Positions 12,205 through 22,852 of a stretch of DNA of 64,000 nucleotides are shown here, piece after piece. The position numbers were made by a program, and so were the translations under genes. The stretch covers positions 124,001 to 188,000 of the forward strand of contig CANNZV010000272.1 of assembly GCA_947561585.1 (NCBI GenBank). Direction: 5' to 3'. The notes below the pieces were generated by a model. The model did no database searches. It was not told where the DNA came from and saw only the letters and a program-made list of their open reading frames with translations. This DNA is from Caprella mutica. Taxonomy: Eukaryota > Arthropoda > Malacostraca > Amphipoda > Caprellidae. How positions within the stretch are numbered: position 1 is the stretch's first letter; the number at the start of each line of letters is the position of its first letter.

Positions 12205-12485
12205 ATGCTTCTGAGGATGCTCTGTGGAGCATAGTTTTAATTACACCGGTTTTGTATTGATGAGGGGCCAGTCCTAAGTAGTTTATGCATTCGATTGAGT
12301 CTGTAGGTTCTGTGTGCACTTTGGTTGTTATTTTTTGGTCACTGTTAGTAATTTGTACATCCAGAAGGGTTCTGTATTTTCTTTTTGAAGTTCATAAGTG
12401 AAATTCAGGATTGAATTGGTTTCGAATATTTCTTTTATGGTATCGAGTTGATTATAATTGTCAGTAATCATGAATATGTCGTCAA
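12205..12485 (-). pseudogene. Penelope-like reverse transcriptase, C-terminal part of RT
   Basis: Read on minus, the sequence gives YHVDDIFMITDNYNQLDTI, which holds the catalytic VDD of RT box C, followed by KEIFETNSILNFTYELQKEN. After a frame change it continues LDVQITNSDQKITTKVHTEP and NYLGLAPHQYKTGVIKTML. This order is typical of Penelope-like elements. It ends abruptly at the GC-rich repeat cluster at 12204, so the thumb and any GIY-YIG endonuclease are missing. The other half lies at 13468-13868, across a 982-bp insertion. An inactive fragment. Confidence 0.75.
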
Positions 12486-13467
12486 CATGGTATCCGGCGA
12501 ATTTTCCGAAAACGAATTTGTCGAAACCAAATTCGCCGAAAGACTTATTAAAACCAAATGTAAAAATATACAAAAAGTTACAGAAAAGAAACGAAATCAT
12601 AACCCTTAGTTACACTATAATTGATCTTTTAATTATTCTATCTCTAACAGTTAATTTTTTTACCACTAAATGATTCTTTTTCTTTGTTCTTATTTTAAAG
12701 ACGTTCAAGCTTTATTCAGTCAGTCAGTTTTGGATGCATGTTACATTTCATTCATTTGAGCGTTTAGCTTGCTTTTAGATTGTGTGTTACTATAACTTGT
12801 CTATTCATTTTTTTGTGAATAATCCATTTAAACTACTTTGTTCTGATGCAGGAATGATATGATAAATAAACTAGAGGTAAACAACTTTGTGTGATTACTA
12901 AACTAAAATTCTTTGTTTAAATACGCCATATAAAGAACGCACGGGATTCTTATTTTGGATTAAATTGTTGATAGTATTCCATACAGGTGTGTTGTGGCTG
13001 ACATATTAATATTTATTCCATTTATTGCGTTTAGAATATAAAATTGTTATTAATGTTATTAATATAATAATGATTAGTTATGTTTATATCTTCCAAATAT
13101 ACCTCTGGCTTCAACGATAATATCACTTGCTTGAATAAATTTGTTTCAGTATAACATTGATGTCTATCAACCTTTTATTTGTAATGCCAATTAGCTGAAC
13201 ACAAATGTATATAACAATAGCAATGTCATATTCATATAAGAAATGTTTTTTTCTGCTTAATAAGATATAATGATGAGAACTACAAAGTTCCACAAAATGT
13301 TCTTTTCATTACATTAAATTAGATTTCGATAATCGTCATTCGGAAAATTTGTCCTTCGGCAAATCCGGGTTTCGGCAAACTCGTAATCTGAAAATCCGTT
13401 TCGGTGAATTAGTTTTCGGAAAATTTAGTTTCGGCCAATTCGTTTTCGGAAAATCAGCCTAGACACC
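12486..13467. mobile_element. 982-bp inverted-repeat insertion in Penelope-like RT
   Basis: Left end CATGGTATCCGGCGAATTTTCC and, after reverse complementing, right end GGTGTCTAGGCTGATTTTCC. Both continue into repeated TTCCGAAAACGAATT, GCCGAAAC and AAATTCGCCG words (at least four per side at the right end). CGTCAA flanks it (12480-12485 and 13468-13473). The minus frame at 12328-12600 reads from the RT fragment into this element, which explains its N-terminal FGFDKFVFGKF repeat. Confidence 0.65.
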
Positions 13468-13868
13468 CGTCAAGGTTTTGGTCCCGGGGTCATATGCTCA
13501 AGTGATTTCATTTCTAGGTTAGCCATGTAAAAGTAAGCAAACATGTGTCCCAACGGCGAACTCATAGACACGCCATCCACTTGCACAAAGTCACTAATAT
13601 CTATGTGCCTGAAAGGTGTCTGTATGGTACATGTTTTAGGAACTGTATCAGAGTTTGCCTTTGGGATATCAGGTGGTTTGAAAATGGGATGATTGAAACT
13701 ATTTTAATTATGATGTCTATTGTATCGGTGACCTGTACACTAGTGAACAAACTCTCCACGTCAAAGGAGGCCATTTTACCCTTAGCGTTGGTTGTATTTA
13801 ATATGTTCATCTGTGGACTGGATACATGTATACAGTATACTGATGAAATATATCATATAATGAATTGA
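13468..13868 (-). pseudogene. Penelope-like reverse transcriptase, N-terminal part of RT
   Basis: Minus strand. ILNTTNAKGKMASFDVESLF contains RT box A (SFDVESLFTSV, with the first catalytic Asp). After a frameshift, DFVQVDGVSMSSPLGHMFAY contains box B, followed by FYMANLEMKS. Box C is found in the 12205-12485 piece. Together they form the core of a Penelope-like RT split by the 982-bp insertion. No N-terminal region is visible upstream. Confidence 0.75.
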
Positions 13869-15345
13869 TTTTTGTTTTGATACTGATTAAAAACTGTCTT
13901 CAACAAACAGGTCCTAGTTCTGTTCTATCATATAATCAAAAGAAAAGATTGGCAGACTATGTACTTTCAATGTCTCGAATTGGGTACTGCCTTAAATTAT
14001 CAAGAAAGAACTACCTTCAATAGTGAAATCAGCTCTAGATGCTGGAGAAGAAACTCTTCGTTCTGCAGGCGTTTCTTGTGAAAAGAAATTTGAAGACAAT
14101 TTGCCCTGTTGCTTCTGCTTCTTGAAAAGATCGTGGCCGGTAAATTCCACCGGCGTTAAATGCCAGATGTGGAAAATTCCATTATTTGGAAAATATATAC
14201 AAATGAACAGTATAAATAAACAGTATAATTTAAAATGTATTTCCATGTCTAGGTAATAATTTGATAATTAAAAAATTATGAATGAATCTTTTTAAATATA
14301 AAACAATCGATAATCCGGCCATCATTAAGGCATTAAATATTTAACTGGTTAATCGTGACTGAATATGATGCTGGTATTGGATCACCAACCTGTGACAGCA
14401 CTGATAAATTTAGCTTCTTGAATCTATCAACAGGAACACTTAATTTCAGATTTTGATGTTTGATACAAAATAATTTTTTTAGGTTTCATTATTGAAAAGG
14501 TTAATATTAAGCAGCAATATGACAAGCATGTTTTAAGAGACTATTTCTTTAGAGTCAATTTAAATCAGAAACTTGCTGAACCGAATTTATATTAAGATGT
14601 TGCATATCAAAAGAGACTCTATACGTGTTATGATTTATATATATTATGTGAGTTTTGGAGTTTTTTTTTTTTCGTGTGTCTGTGGTTGCAGGTCGAAACT
14701 AGTTAATGTATCGCAATTTTTCTGCCTAACCCTATGTTCAAAATTTAGTTGAAATGCATTATATTCAAACTTTAGTTTGTATTAGTTTCAATAGAATTGT
14801 TATACAGTTTCAGAAAGTTTCATCTTGATAATTTTTTTTTATAATAAAATATATCGATACTAATTGAATATTTTATTTCAGTACGTGTCAAATTTTTTTT
14901 TTAATTCCACTATTTATCGTCGCTGATTTAAATTGAAATATGTATTGGTATATTTAAAAACAAGGGTGATGGATAATATATATAAAATAAAATTTATATT
15001 ACAAACAAAATATAATCCTTAATTTCAATCAAACGGAATCTTAATTGTTGGTCACTGGAGCATTGGAACTTTTTGTTGAATTTACACTATTTTCTGATAA
15101 ATTGAATTGATTCATATTTATAAGACAGATTGAGCTGTCTTAATTTCGAATGTTTTCCTTAGCTTATCTTTTAGGCTTTCACTTAACATAACATACTCTT
15201 AAAATTAACTAATAAACTGTTGTTCGGTTACCACCAAAATAATTTTTCTTTGAATCAGTTTTATTTTGTAAATGAAATCCAGCATTATGCGGTGGAACTT
15301 TCCGTGGTGAAATTTTCCGCGGGGAAATTTACCTTAAACTTGAAA
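13869..15345. other. No gene seen
   Basis: AT-rich. Opposed 77-84 codon frames at 13992-14256 show no domain. A T-rich run at 14653-14672 precedes TCGTGTGTCTGTGGTTGCAG. No mobile element ends were found. Confidence 0.35.
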
Positions 15346-15720
15346 AGATGGCCTGAGATAGCTTCCAGAATGCCAGAAAACCTCGGTCATCAACGTGCAT
15401 ATATCACAGAAGAAAGGATAAGGAATTGCTTTGATAACCTGGAAGAATTCATGAGAAATGAGTACATAATTGAAGCTCGGAAGTTTTTCTGCACTGCTAA
15501 TGATTCCAGAGTGTTTAATTTGGATGAAAGCGGCTTTCCATTGGCAGGTACAAATGGAAAGCTGAACCAACCGCGGATCTAAAATCGTATACAAACTTGC
15601 CCCAGATTCAAAGGAACAAGTGACAGTACTTTCTTGTGGGTTACTCCCTTATCATAAGTCTTACAGACAAAGAGACCATCAATGGTGAGACCGTGAGATC
15701 CCTGAACAAGAACGGATTGG
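15346..15720 (+). pseudogene. Jerky/Tigger-like (DDE_1) transposase, segment 1
   Basis: The frame reads WPEIASRMPENLGHQRAYIT, then RIRNCFDNLEEFMRNEYIIE, then VFNLDESGFPLAG. This is the pre-catalytic helix region and the first catalytic Asp motif (N-x-DE-x-GF) of pogo-type DDE_1 transposases. A frameshift near 15575 is followed by KIVYKLAPDSKEQVTVLSC in another frame, matching the usual strand after the first Asp. The rest of the catalytic core is absent: the sequence is interrupted at 15721 by a family S insertion and resumes at 16579. The listed start at 15220 is upstream of recognisable homology. Confidence 0.65.
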
Positions 15721-16578
15721 CACAAATCATTGAATATAGGAAGATATTTCACTGCTACGTGGCCAAATAATTATTTAAGTGAGAGCCTATCAGCCAATCA
15801 AAGAGAGGGGTACCGTGACGTCACATAGGTACTACAAACGTATAAACAAACGAGAATATGTACATATATATAACGGTCAGAGCTACATTTTCTTTAACTA
15901 CCAATAAGTGGAAACCAAAGTAGTAATGTATATTTTAATTTTCAGGAAAAAAGGTTAATTATAATTTAAGTTTAATATTTTAAAGTATATTTATTATAAA
16001 TAGAAAACAAGAATCGAAGTCGGAACTAAAATTTTAACTCTGAATAGTGACTTAAACTGTTCAGTCTCAACGCCATCTTTAACCACAGATTGTAATCCTG
16101 TTTTCTGGACAAAAACAACTTGTACCGATCTTTAGATGTATTGATAAATGAACATTTTCGTACATTGCCAATTTCTCACTAGTTTAATATTTATGAAAGA
16201 TAAAATAATTAGTAAATTAAGTCAGAGAATACAGCGTACGTCAGCATGCTAACAATATTGCATCAGAAATAAACTGACGCTCCAAATTCATACTGAACAC
16301 ACGTACAAAACATATACATAACGGAAATAATTAATTACTTAAAAAATATATAACTTTATTATCAGTTTAATAACATAAATAATAAATATTTTGATCTTGA
16401 ATAGCATATTAAGTTCAATATCATTCTCTTAATGTCGTTTTTGAATAATTAAAAGTAAGTAATGTATCAATCGTAGGCAACTCAAGGATACGTCACGGTA
16501 CGGACGATCCCGGTGCCAAGTGTCGCTAGAAAATTGAAATACTGTAGTGCGACATCTTCCTATATTCAATGATCTGTG
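15721..16578. mobile_element. Family S element inserted in jerky-like transposase
   Basis: Left end CACAAATCATTGAATATAGG and reverse-complemented right end CACAGATCATTGAATATAGG give terminal inverted repeats of about 27 bp with one or two mismatches. GGATTGG (extendable to GGATTGGCA) is duplicated outside (from 15714 and from 16579). Length 858 bp, non-coding. It is homologous to the split copy at 4360-5379/9108-9478. A duplication of 7-9 bp does not settle hAT (8) versus Mutator (9). Confidence 0.7.
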
Positions 16579-17185
16579 GGATTGGCATGCTGCAAATATT
16601 TGAAAACTGAAATTCGAACCCAGTTTAAGACCAGGATCGAAAACAGATATGATTCAGAAAATGAAACAGATAGGGGTATCCTGTGGAAATGCTATAGGGA
16701 CATGAAAACTGCTGTGGGTTGCAAATACTCAGAAACTAGTAAATCTCGATCGGGGGTGGCTCTATTCCTTCAAGCACACGATTCTTCAAGAGAGGAAAAT
16801 GATTCAAACCTTGCAGTGAATGAAACACCACAAAATAACCAAAAGACGCCTCAAAGACTGCAATACAAACAAGATGAACCACAGCCCAGTGCCAGTGGGA
16901 TTCAAACTGATGTAAGAAAACTTCTTTTCGATCAATGGGAGTACTTTCCATTCAAGAATCATCTTAAAATATCGGATCATGTCATCATCACACGAAAAGT
17001 AACTAAAACTAAACGAAAAACTCACCTGCAATTTCAGGCGAAGAATATTGTAATTTTCTACAAAAACAGCAACATGAAAAGTTACGCAAACTTAGAAAGA
17101 AAGTGCAAAGAAGACAAGACAGAATTAAGAAAGGGACCAAACGAAAGAGAACCGAAGGAGATGTAGAGGAAGAAAATCTAGAAAT
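16579..17185 (+). pseudogene. Jerky-like transposase, segment 2 (C-terminal region)
   Basis: An open frame from 16576 to 17166 covers a low-complexity middle part rich in N, Q, E and S. From 17031 a different frame takes over, giving AISGEEYCNFLQKQQHEKL and a basic coiled tail (KLRKKVQRRQDRIKKGTKRK). That is the usual SGEE-plus-charged-helix end of jerky/Tigger-like transposases. It continues, in frame, across the family A insertion into segment 3. How much of the middle belongs to the transposase is unclear. Confidence 0.5.
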
Positions 17186-17784
17186 CAAGGAAGTTATAGT
17201 ACTAAGGAAGCGGTGTAACGGCTAAACCAACAACGTATAAGTGGAACCATCGTGTTAACACCTTGTTGTTAGCAATTAGTCAAGTGAGCTTCCTTGTCTC
17301 TCTTCGCTTCAGTCAAAACAGCTTCCTTGGCGTCTTGTTGTTGTTCCGCTGTGTCGTGTGGTGACGTCACAGCACACATATGACGTCACCCTAGCAACAG
17401 ACTGACAGTTCAGGGAGCATTCGCACACGGCCAGTGACGTTTGAGAAACGAGGGAGGGTGCACGCATGTATCACGTGCTCCACCAAACGCTTATTTAAGT
17501 CATTAACATTTCATCTGTTGCCTAAATATTCATCAATTAATCTTCTTACATCAGTTAAATGTCCATAGATGAGAAAATTATTGAGCAAAATGATCAGATA
17601 CCTAAAGTATTTTGAAGAATAATGTGTAAGTTAACATCAGCTGTTGTGCTAACGAGAATCGTTACTCAACTTACTCAGTCAGGTCTGAGAGCGATGCACA
17701 CACGTGTACTCTCCCTCGTTTCTAAATCTACACTAAGAAGCTAACACGATTGTAACGGCTCGGAACGGCTATGTTAGCCGCCTG
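17186..17784 (+). mobile_element. Non-autonomous hAT-like element, family A copy 3
   Basis: Starts CAAGGAAGTTATAGTACT and ends ATGTTAGCCGCCTG. Perfect 8-bp repeats CTAGAAAT flank it (17178-17185 and 17785-17792). Removing it with one repeat rejoins the transposase reading frame as EENLE-MVLLSDDD without a stop, which confirms the boundaries independently. 599 bp, non-coding. Confidence 0.85.
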
Positions 17785-18040
17785 CTAGAAATGGTGTTGT
17801 TGAGTGATGATGACGTCATTTTAGGACCAGATGCTGATGTTATGCTTTGCTTGTTTTGGCACTGAAAGATGGGAAAGATTTATCGAATCCAATTGTGAAT
17901 TGGATTCGATAAATGGTATCACAAAGATTGTCTTTCGACAGCTATTTAAAATATAAAACAAGAGGGGTTGGTTGATTTTCCTTACTTTTGTTGCAAGATT
18001 TGCGAGAAAAAGACAACTTCGAAGAAGTGAATACTGATTA
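17785..18040 (+). pseudogene. Jerky-like transposase, segment 3 (C-terminal zinc region)
   Basis: In the frame of segment 2: VLLSDDDVILGPDADVMLCL, then after frameshifts CHKWYHKDCLSTA-like and FPYFCCKICEKKTTSKK. The Cys/His spacing (C-x2-C..W-x-H-x-x-C..C-x2-C) fits the small PHD-like zinc module that ends many jerky-like transposases. A 17-bp palindrome at 17878-17914 disrupts it. The minus frame over the same bases is a shadow. Confidence 0.5.
17878..17914. repeat. Perfect 17-bp inverted repeat, 3-nt loop
   Basis: ATTTATCGAATCCAATT, loop GTG, then its exact reverse complement. It lies inside the decayed transposase C-terminus and looks like a short template-switch duplication. Confidence 0.9.
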
Positions 18041-18154
18041 ATCACCCATGATTATCTCATATTTTCTATTATTTTTCTTCGAATACATTACTTTTCATTG
18101 TTTCATGTTATTAATTAGTTTAGAAGGATTTATGAATTTTTGGGATATTTTATA

Positions 18155-18364
18155 GGGTAAAATCCAAATTATCGGTCAGTTCCACATTTAAGTCACGTTT
18201 AAAGAAAAAAGCGTAATTATTATTATTTAACCTTTACTTTTATTGATATTCATGATTCCTGCATCGTGTAATATCAATTTAAATAAAAGTCAAATAATAA
18301 TAATTATATATTTTTTTCTTAAATGAGCGAAAATATGGAACTGACCAATAATTCGGAACTTTTC
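18155..18364. mobile_element. GGGTAAG palindromic MITE, copy 1
   Basis: Starts after TA with GGGTAAAATCCAAATTATCGG and ends CCAATAATTCGGAACTTTTCC. Termini are inverted copies (ATTATCGGTCAGTTCCACAT). Related copies lie at 18514, 44839 and 56855, with a solitary end at 36356-36412. Confidence 0.7.
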
Positions 18365-18513
18365 CTTCTCATATTATTGTTTATATGTAAGCATTGCCAT
18401 TTGAATTAGGCATTTACATATTCATAGCTTATAAGATATATGCGTGTTCCATCAACTCGTTTTGTAAATGGAATTTATTAAATATACACTATAGCAACTC
18501 GTTTTTAAATATC

Positions 18514-18648
18514 GTCAAGTTAAACATCGGTCAGTTCCACATCTTCGGTGACATATGAAAAACAATATGATAATTTTAATTTAATTTCTATATTTTTTTT
18601 ATATATGATCGAAGATGTGAAATTGAGCGATATTTTGTAACTTACCCT
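18514..18648. mobile_element. GGGTAAG palindromic MITE, copy 2 (degraded)
   Basis: Contains AACATCGGTCAGTTCCACAT and CTTCGG near the left, and GAAGATGTGAAATTGAGCGA with CTTACCC at the right. The left end is poorly preserved. Confidence 0.6.
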
Positions 18649-19305
18649 CAGATACAAGTTTATTATTTATTGAGTTCGATTTCAACGGAATTTTTCAACC
18701 TTAAGTTTTTTTTATAACAGATTGGAAATTAGCTCGTGATGATTACAGGACTCGATTTTAAATGTTTCGTTTTTGATTCAAATATAAAAGTTAAAAAGGT
18801 TAAATGGATTCATTTATCAATCAATATCACATTAAGCGTATCTTATCGGGAATTTAAAAGAATTGATCTAAATATTGTTAATATGTAATGATATCCGCTA
18901 ATATGAAAAGTCGTTTCAGAACATCCGGCATCTTGAAAAAATTTTTCATGTTTGTCTGGTAAATGAGTTTGAAATGAAAATATAACCGGTAAAATTAAAA
19001 AAAACTACATTTTTATAATTAAAATTAAAAATCATGTAGATTTTTTTCCATCATAAATTGTCTACACTGGTTTACAAAATCAAAACTAATAACAATCGTA
19101 CTTTGTTATTGTGCCTGGTTTGACGTGAAAAGACGCGTTGTTATTACTACTTTTGGTTGTTATTACTACTTAAATGGAAGGGTGTCCTAATCGTTCGGTA
19201 ATTGAGTCGTTACCATAATTTACACTGAGGTGAGACTGCAGACGCTGATAGAATTGAAGCAAACTAATTTACTACTAAATTATATGATTGAATTACAGGT
19301 GGTCA
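18649..19305. other. No gene seen
   Basis: AT-rich; ends with GAATTACAG, a possible splice acceptor in front of the Tigger-like fragment. Confidence 0.4.
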
Positions 19306-19790
19306 ATACTGTCCTCAACAGATATTGAATGCAGACGAGACAGTTTTGTTTTGTGAAAGAAGTCCAGCGAAGACATTCATAGAAAGTAGTGAAAGATCTG
19401 CTCCGGGACATAAACCTACAAAAGACAGATTGCCATTGTTGTTAGGAGCCAATTCGTCTGGTGACTGCAAATTGAAGCCAATGCTAGTTTATGGTTCTCA
19501 CAATCCCAGAGCTTCAAAGGGTTTAGTGAAAGTATCTCTATATGGAAATAAAATAATAAAGCTTGGGTTACTCTATCGTTGTTTAATGAATGGTTTCTCA
19601 ATTATTTTGTTCCTGAATGTGAAGTATACTGTAAGGATCAGAAGTTACTATTTAAAATGTTGCTTCTTTTGCAAATTTAGATGATATGCACCCTAAATGT
19701 GAAGGTAATTTATCTACCTCCCAATACAACATACATTCTGCAACCAACTATTTAAAAATAAAAGATGTTCCTTTCGTTATAAACAACACT
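19306..19790 (+). pseudogene. Tigger-like (pogo, DDE_1) transposase fragment
   Basis: The frame from 19306 reads QILNADETVLFCERSPAKTF, SAPGHKPTKDRLPLLLGANS and GDCKLKPMLVYGSHNPRASK. These are the first catalytic Asp motif (NADET) and the KDR-x-LLLGAN strand of Tigger transposases. After a frameshift near 19560: WVTLSLFNEWFLNYFVPECE, then KMLLLL. Near 19700 NVKVIYLPPNTTYILQPT is recognisable, the conserved block after the second catalytic Asp (the DNAPGH motif itself is lost). At least three frame changes are needed, so this is dead. Distinct from the jerky-like copy at 15.3-18.0 kb. Confidence 0.8.
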
Positions 19791-20179
19791 TGGCGGGGCT
19801 GATTAATTTCGAATGTCCCATTTTAAAGCTTTCCTTAAATAGTGCAATACTTGCTTTCAACTATCCACACAAATTGTACTGATGCAACGAATTCTTTCAT
19901 ACCGATCCTGTAATTTTTATACCACTTTAAATAAACATATTGTTTTCGTTGACGCCACCCCCGGATAAGCCGGATTTATGGACCAGGACGGCCCCAGGCT
20001 TTGTTTTACGTCGCCCCCTGCCAATTTTGAAATGTGAGTGAATTACCCTGTTGACTTGGATTGAGATTCCTTACCTAGCCTTAGCTTCCATTTTACTTTT
20101 AAATAGTTAAACGTATCATTGAATATCAATTACTATTTGATTAACCATTTATTATATTATACACATTTTCCCTTTATTT
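19791..20179. other. No gene seen
   Basis: AT-rich apart from a short GC-richer patch (19950-20030) that matches nothing I recognise. Confidence 0.35.
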
Positions 20180-20375
20180 CTTATATATAATAAAATCAAA
20201 TAGTTTATTGAACAAAGAAACATTTTACATGAGAAACAACAATCATATCAACAAGATGACATCACATAGCTATACATAAAATAAAATCAAAAAACTCTTC
20301 ATTCAAGCCCTTGTGGTAGCTCCAAGGCTAATCGGGCAAATTTATTCAAAATGGTACAATTAAAAAAACATAAAT
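20180..20375 (-). mobile_element. Probable retroelement 3' end (minus)
   Basis: Read on minus: TTTGCCCGATTAGCCTTGGAG, then ACAAGGGCTTGAATGAAGAG, and further on AATAAA-rich sequence. A similar arrangement (CTTGCCCGAAAAGG..AGGGCTTGAATAAG) occurs on minus at 32245-32310. The GCCC..GGGC pair can form a stem. It looks like a conserved 3' untranslated end of a LINE or SINE; the family is not identified. Confidence 0.4.
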
Positions 20376-20435
20376 AATAAAATTTACAGCGAAAACACTC
20401 AAACTGAAATATATAGCTGTAAGTAGGGCTGTACC

Positions 20436-20525
20436 GATACTATCGGTATCGGTACTCGTTATATCGGCCTTTTTTCAGGTATCGGATCGGCAAATAATAA
20501 TTCAAAATTACCGATACTATTAAAA
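20436..20525. repeat. TATCGGTATCGG degenerate repeat
   Basis: GTAGGGCTGTACCGATACTA and following words repeat TATCGG/CCGATA. The same words form a larger field at 51180-51540. Confidence 0.6.
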
Positions 20526-20555
20526 TGTCTTATTTTTATCAAACAATTACTTATA

Positions 20556-21152
20556 ACGTTAAAGGTCCTCTCCAGGCTCCGGGAAAAAAAATGAGTTTAT
20601 TATATAATATTATAGAACTAAGGTCTACGATCATTATTCCGCAAACCGCATACAACTCGGTTCAGTAGATATTTTATTATTTGCTTTTAAAGTTTTTTAA
20701 TACTCTGTGAGCAACAATCGAGCGAATCTCCAACCTGACGCTGAGAAAGAAGATTGTACACTCTTTGTTTTGATATCAAATTTAGATTTTTAAACAAACG
20801 ATGCGTTTTTGGCCTTCTTTTAAGATATTAATTGTTTCTAAAAGTATATAAACGTTTCTATAATAAATTTATCAAAATTTAAACCTTTAAACGAATAATA
20901 AATAGATTTATTTAACCAAATGCCTAGTTGACAATCAAAACAAATGGTGAACATTCTTCTTCTTCAGGCTGAAAATTAGAAAGTCGAAAGTAAAGTAGCT
21001 TTTGTAGAGTTTTGATTTTAAAAATCTTTAAAAGCATATAAAATTAAAAATACGCTACCAAATTCGATGCGGTTTGCAGCAAAATGATAAGGAACATTAA
21101 TTAGCCTCATTAAATAAAGCAATAAAAATATTTGCTTGGAGGGGACCTTTAA
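20556..21152. mobile_element. 0.6 kb terminal-inverted-repeat element
   Basis: Left TAAAGGTCCTCTCCAGGC and reverse-complemented right TAAAGGTCCCCTCCAAGC. Internal inverted words GCAAACCGCATAC and GATGCGGTTTGC are also mirrored. TAACGT is found directly at both outer edges. Non-coding. Immediately right of it begins a repeat shared with 54372-54482. Confidence 0.65.
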
Positions 21153-21154
21153 CG

Positions 21155-21265
21155 TCAAAGACAATGCTCAACTTGATAGGGCACATGCAGAAATAATAAC
21201 AACCAATCAGAAACGATCTATGCGTTCAGTAGCATACGTCACACCAAACAATAACAAACTTACAT
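21155..21265. repeat. 110-bp repeat shared with 54372-54482
   Basis: GCTCAACTTGATAGGGCACATGC, ACAACCAATCAGAA and AGTAGCATACGTCACACCAA are nearly identical at both places, in the same orientation. Confidence 0.8.
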
Positions 21266-21539
21266 TACCATTTTCACAAAGGGATAATCTCTAGCCTTAA
21301 TTAAAGTCGCTAGAAATATATAAATATTCTCTACTGATTAGGGATTAGATAACTAACTAATTAAGTCTACAAGATTGCATATAAAGTTCAATTTAGGATT
21401 CTAAATATAATCTATCTAAGATTAGTCATAACTACAGTATGATCCACAATGAATGATACTAAAACAAAATTTTCTTAAAAATATTTAATAGCAAATAATT
21501 GATTGAAGAAGAAGTTTGATGGATTGTCAATGTTTGGAC
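21266..21539. other. No gene seen
   Basis: AT-rich left flank of the mariner-like copy; no terminal repeat identified. Confidence 0.4.
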
Positions 21540-22690
21540 ATTTATGTTATTATCAGCAAATGTTCAAAATGTCCTCCTAGTTGATCTCTACACAGCTCGG
21601 CTCATTTCTTCGTATGACGCACCATCTTGCAAATATCTTCCTCGCTCATGCTGACAGCAAAGTTTTCCACGACAGTCTTGAGTTCAGTTAGAGTGCGTGG
21701 TTCACATCTGATGACATGTTTCATAGTTTGCGACCAGAAAGAAAAGTCAAGAGGTGATAAGTCCGGAGATTAAGGAGGCCAATGGTGTTTCGTCCGGCGA
21801 GAAAATATCATTTCATCGAATTTTGAATGCAGAAATTCAAGGCATTCGGCAGTCACTTGGCAGCTGATGCCATCCTGCTGGAACCAATAATGACGTCTTG
21901 ACGCCAAACAGAATTCAACTGAGTATTTTTAAGGACTTTCTCCAAGTACACATTTGAATTAACAGATCCCTCGAACCAAACAACAGGGAAAATCTTCCTG
22001 TCCACAATCCCCACCCATGCCATCACTTTTTCACCATGAGCTTTTTAGCATTCGATTACAGTGTGGAGATTAGTTGGTGCCCAGTGCCGATGTACCTGCT
22101 TGTTTGGTGACTGTTTCTGGACGAACTATTTTTCGTCTGACCATATGACCCTTTGAAACCACTCTTCTTCGAAGTTCAACCAAAAGGTGCATGCTGCCAA
22201 CCTTGATTCCATATTGGCTTGACTCATACACTGAGTGAGGTGTGGCCTGTATGCTCTCCATTTAATATTTTTCCTCAAAAATCCTCCAAATTGCACCATA
22301 GCTCAAATAAAGAACTATTGCTGCTTCTCTTATATGGCACTTTGGATTTTGTTCGAAAAAAAATTTCACATCCTGTATGCTCTCCTGCATTGGTTCACGA
22401 GATCTGCCTATAGGAACTTGCGGTCGGAGGGCATTCTCTTCTCCAAATCACTGCAAGATTCTTCTGAAAGCCAGAATGTTGGGCACTTTACGTGGATTCT
22501 TTGGATGAAAATATCTTCTGAATGCCCTTTGGACCTCCTTGATGCTCCTGAAATCTTCAAACTTAGCGATGATAAACGAGGCTTGTTGACCATCGAAGGG
22601 AGAATTTTTTCTGAAGTGGCGACTTGGGCTGCGCAGTGCGCACTGGGTCCATTTTCGAGGGCCCAATCGTAGGCGATACAATGATGAATA
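21540..22690 (-). pseudogene. Mariner-like transposase (DDE_3 type), decayed
   Basis: Read on minus from 22678. The N-terminal helix-turn-helix reads FIIAKFEDFRSIKEVQRAFR and then NPRKVPNILAFRRILQ (DUF4817-like). It is followed, with frame changes, by a second HTH-like part (LYLSYGAIWRIFEE). The catalytic part is represented by HYWFQQDGISCQVTAECLEF (Q-D of the second Asp motif), LHSKFDEMIFSRRTKHHWPP, SPDLSPLDFSFWSQTMKHVI (third motif) and MSEEDICKMVRHTKK near the C-terminus. At least four frameshifts or stops break it, including a stop within WPP-SPD. Domain order and length fit a full-length IS630/mariner-type transposase. The first Asp motif region is the most eroded. Confidence 0.85.
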
Positions 22691-22852
22691 TCGAAAATCG
22701 TCTATTTTTATACAAATGTCCCAGTATCTGGGTAGAATGTATACGATTATTTGATTAATATTCGAAGCCCCGAAGAGAGCCTACACGTGGTGGCGGTGTG
22801 GCCCAGAATTTGGGTCCGAAAGACTCTTCAACCCCCCGTCCTCACTTTGTGA

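Noticed and set aside
16605..16650. tRNA B-box-like GGGTTCGAATTTC on minus
   Set aside because: Lies in the transposase frame and has no matching A-box.
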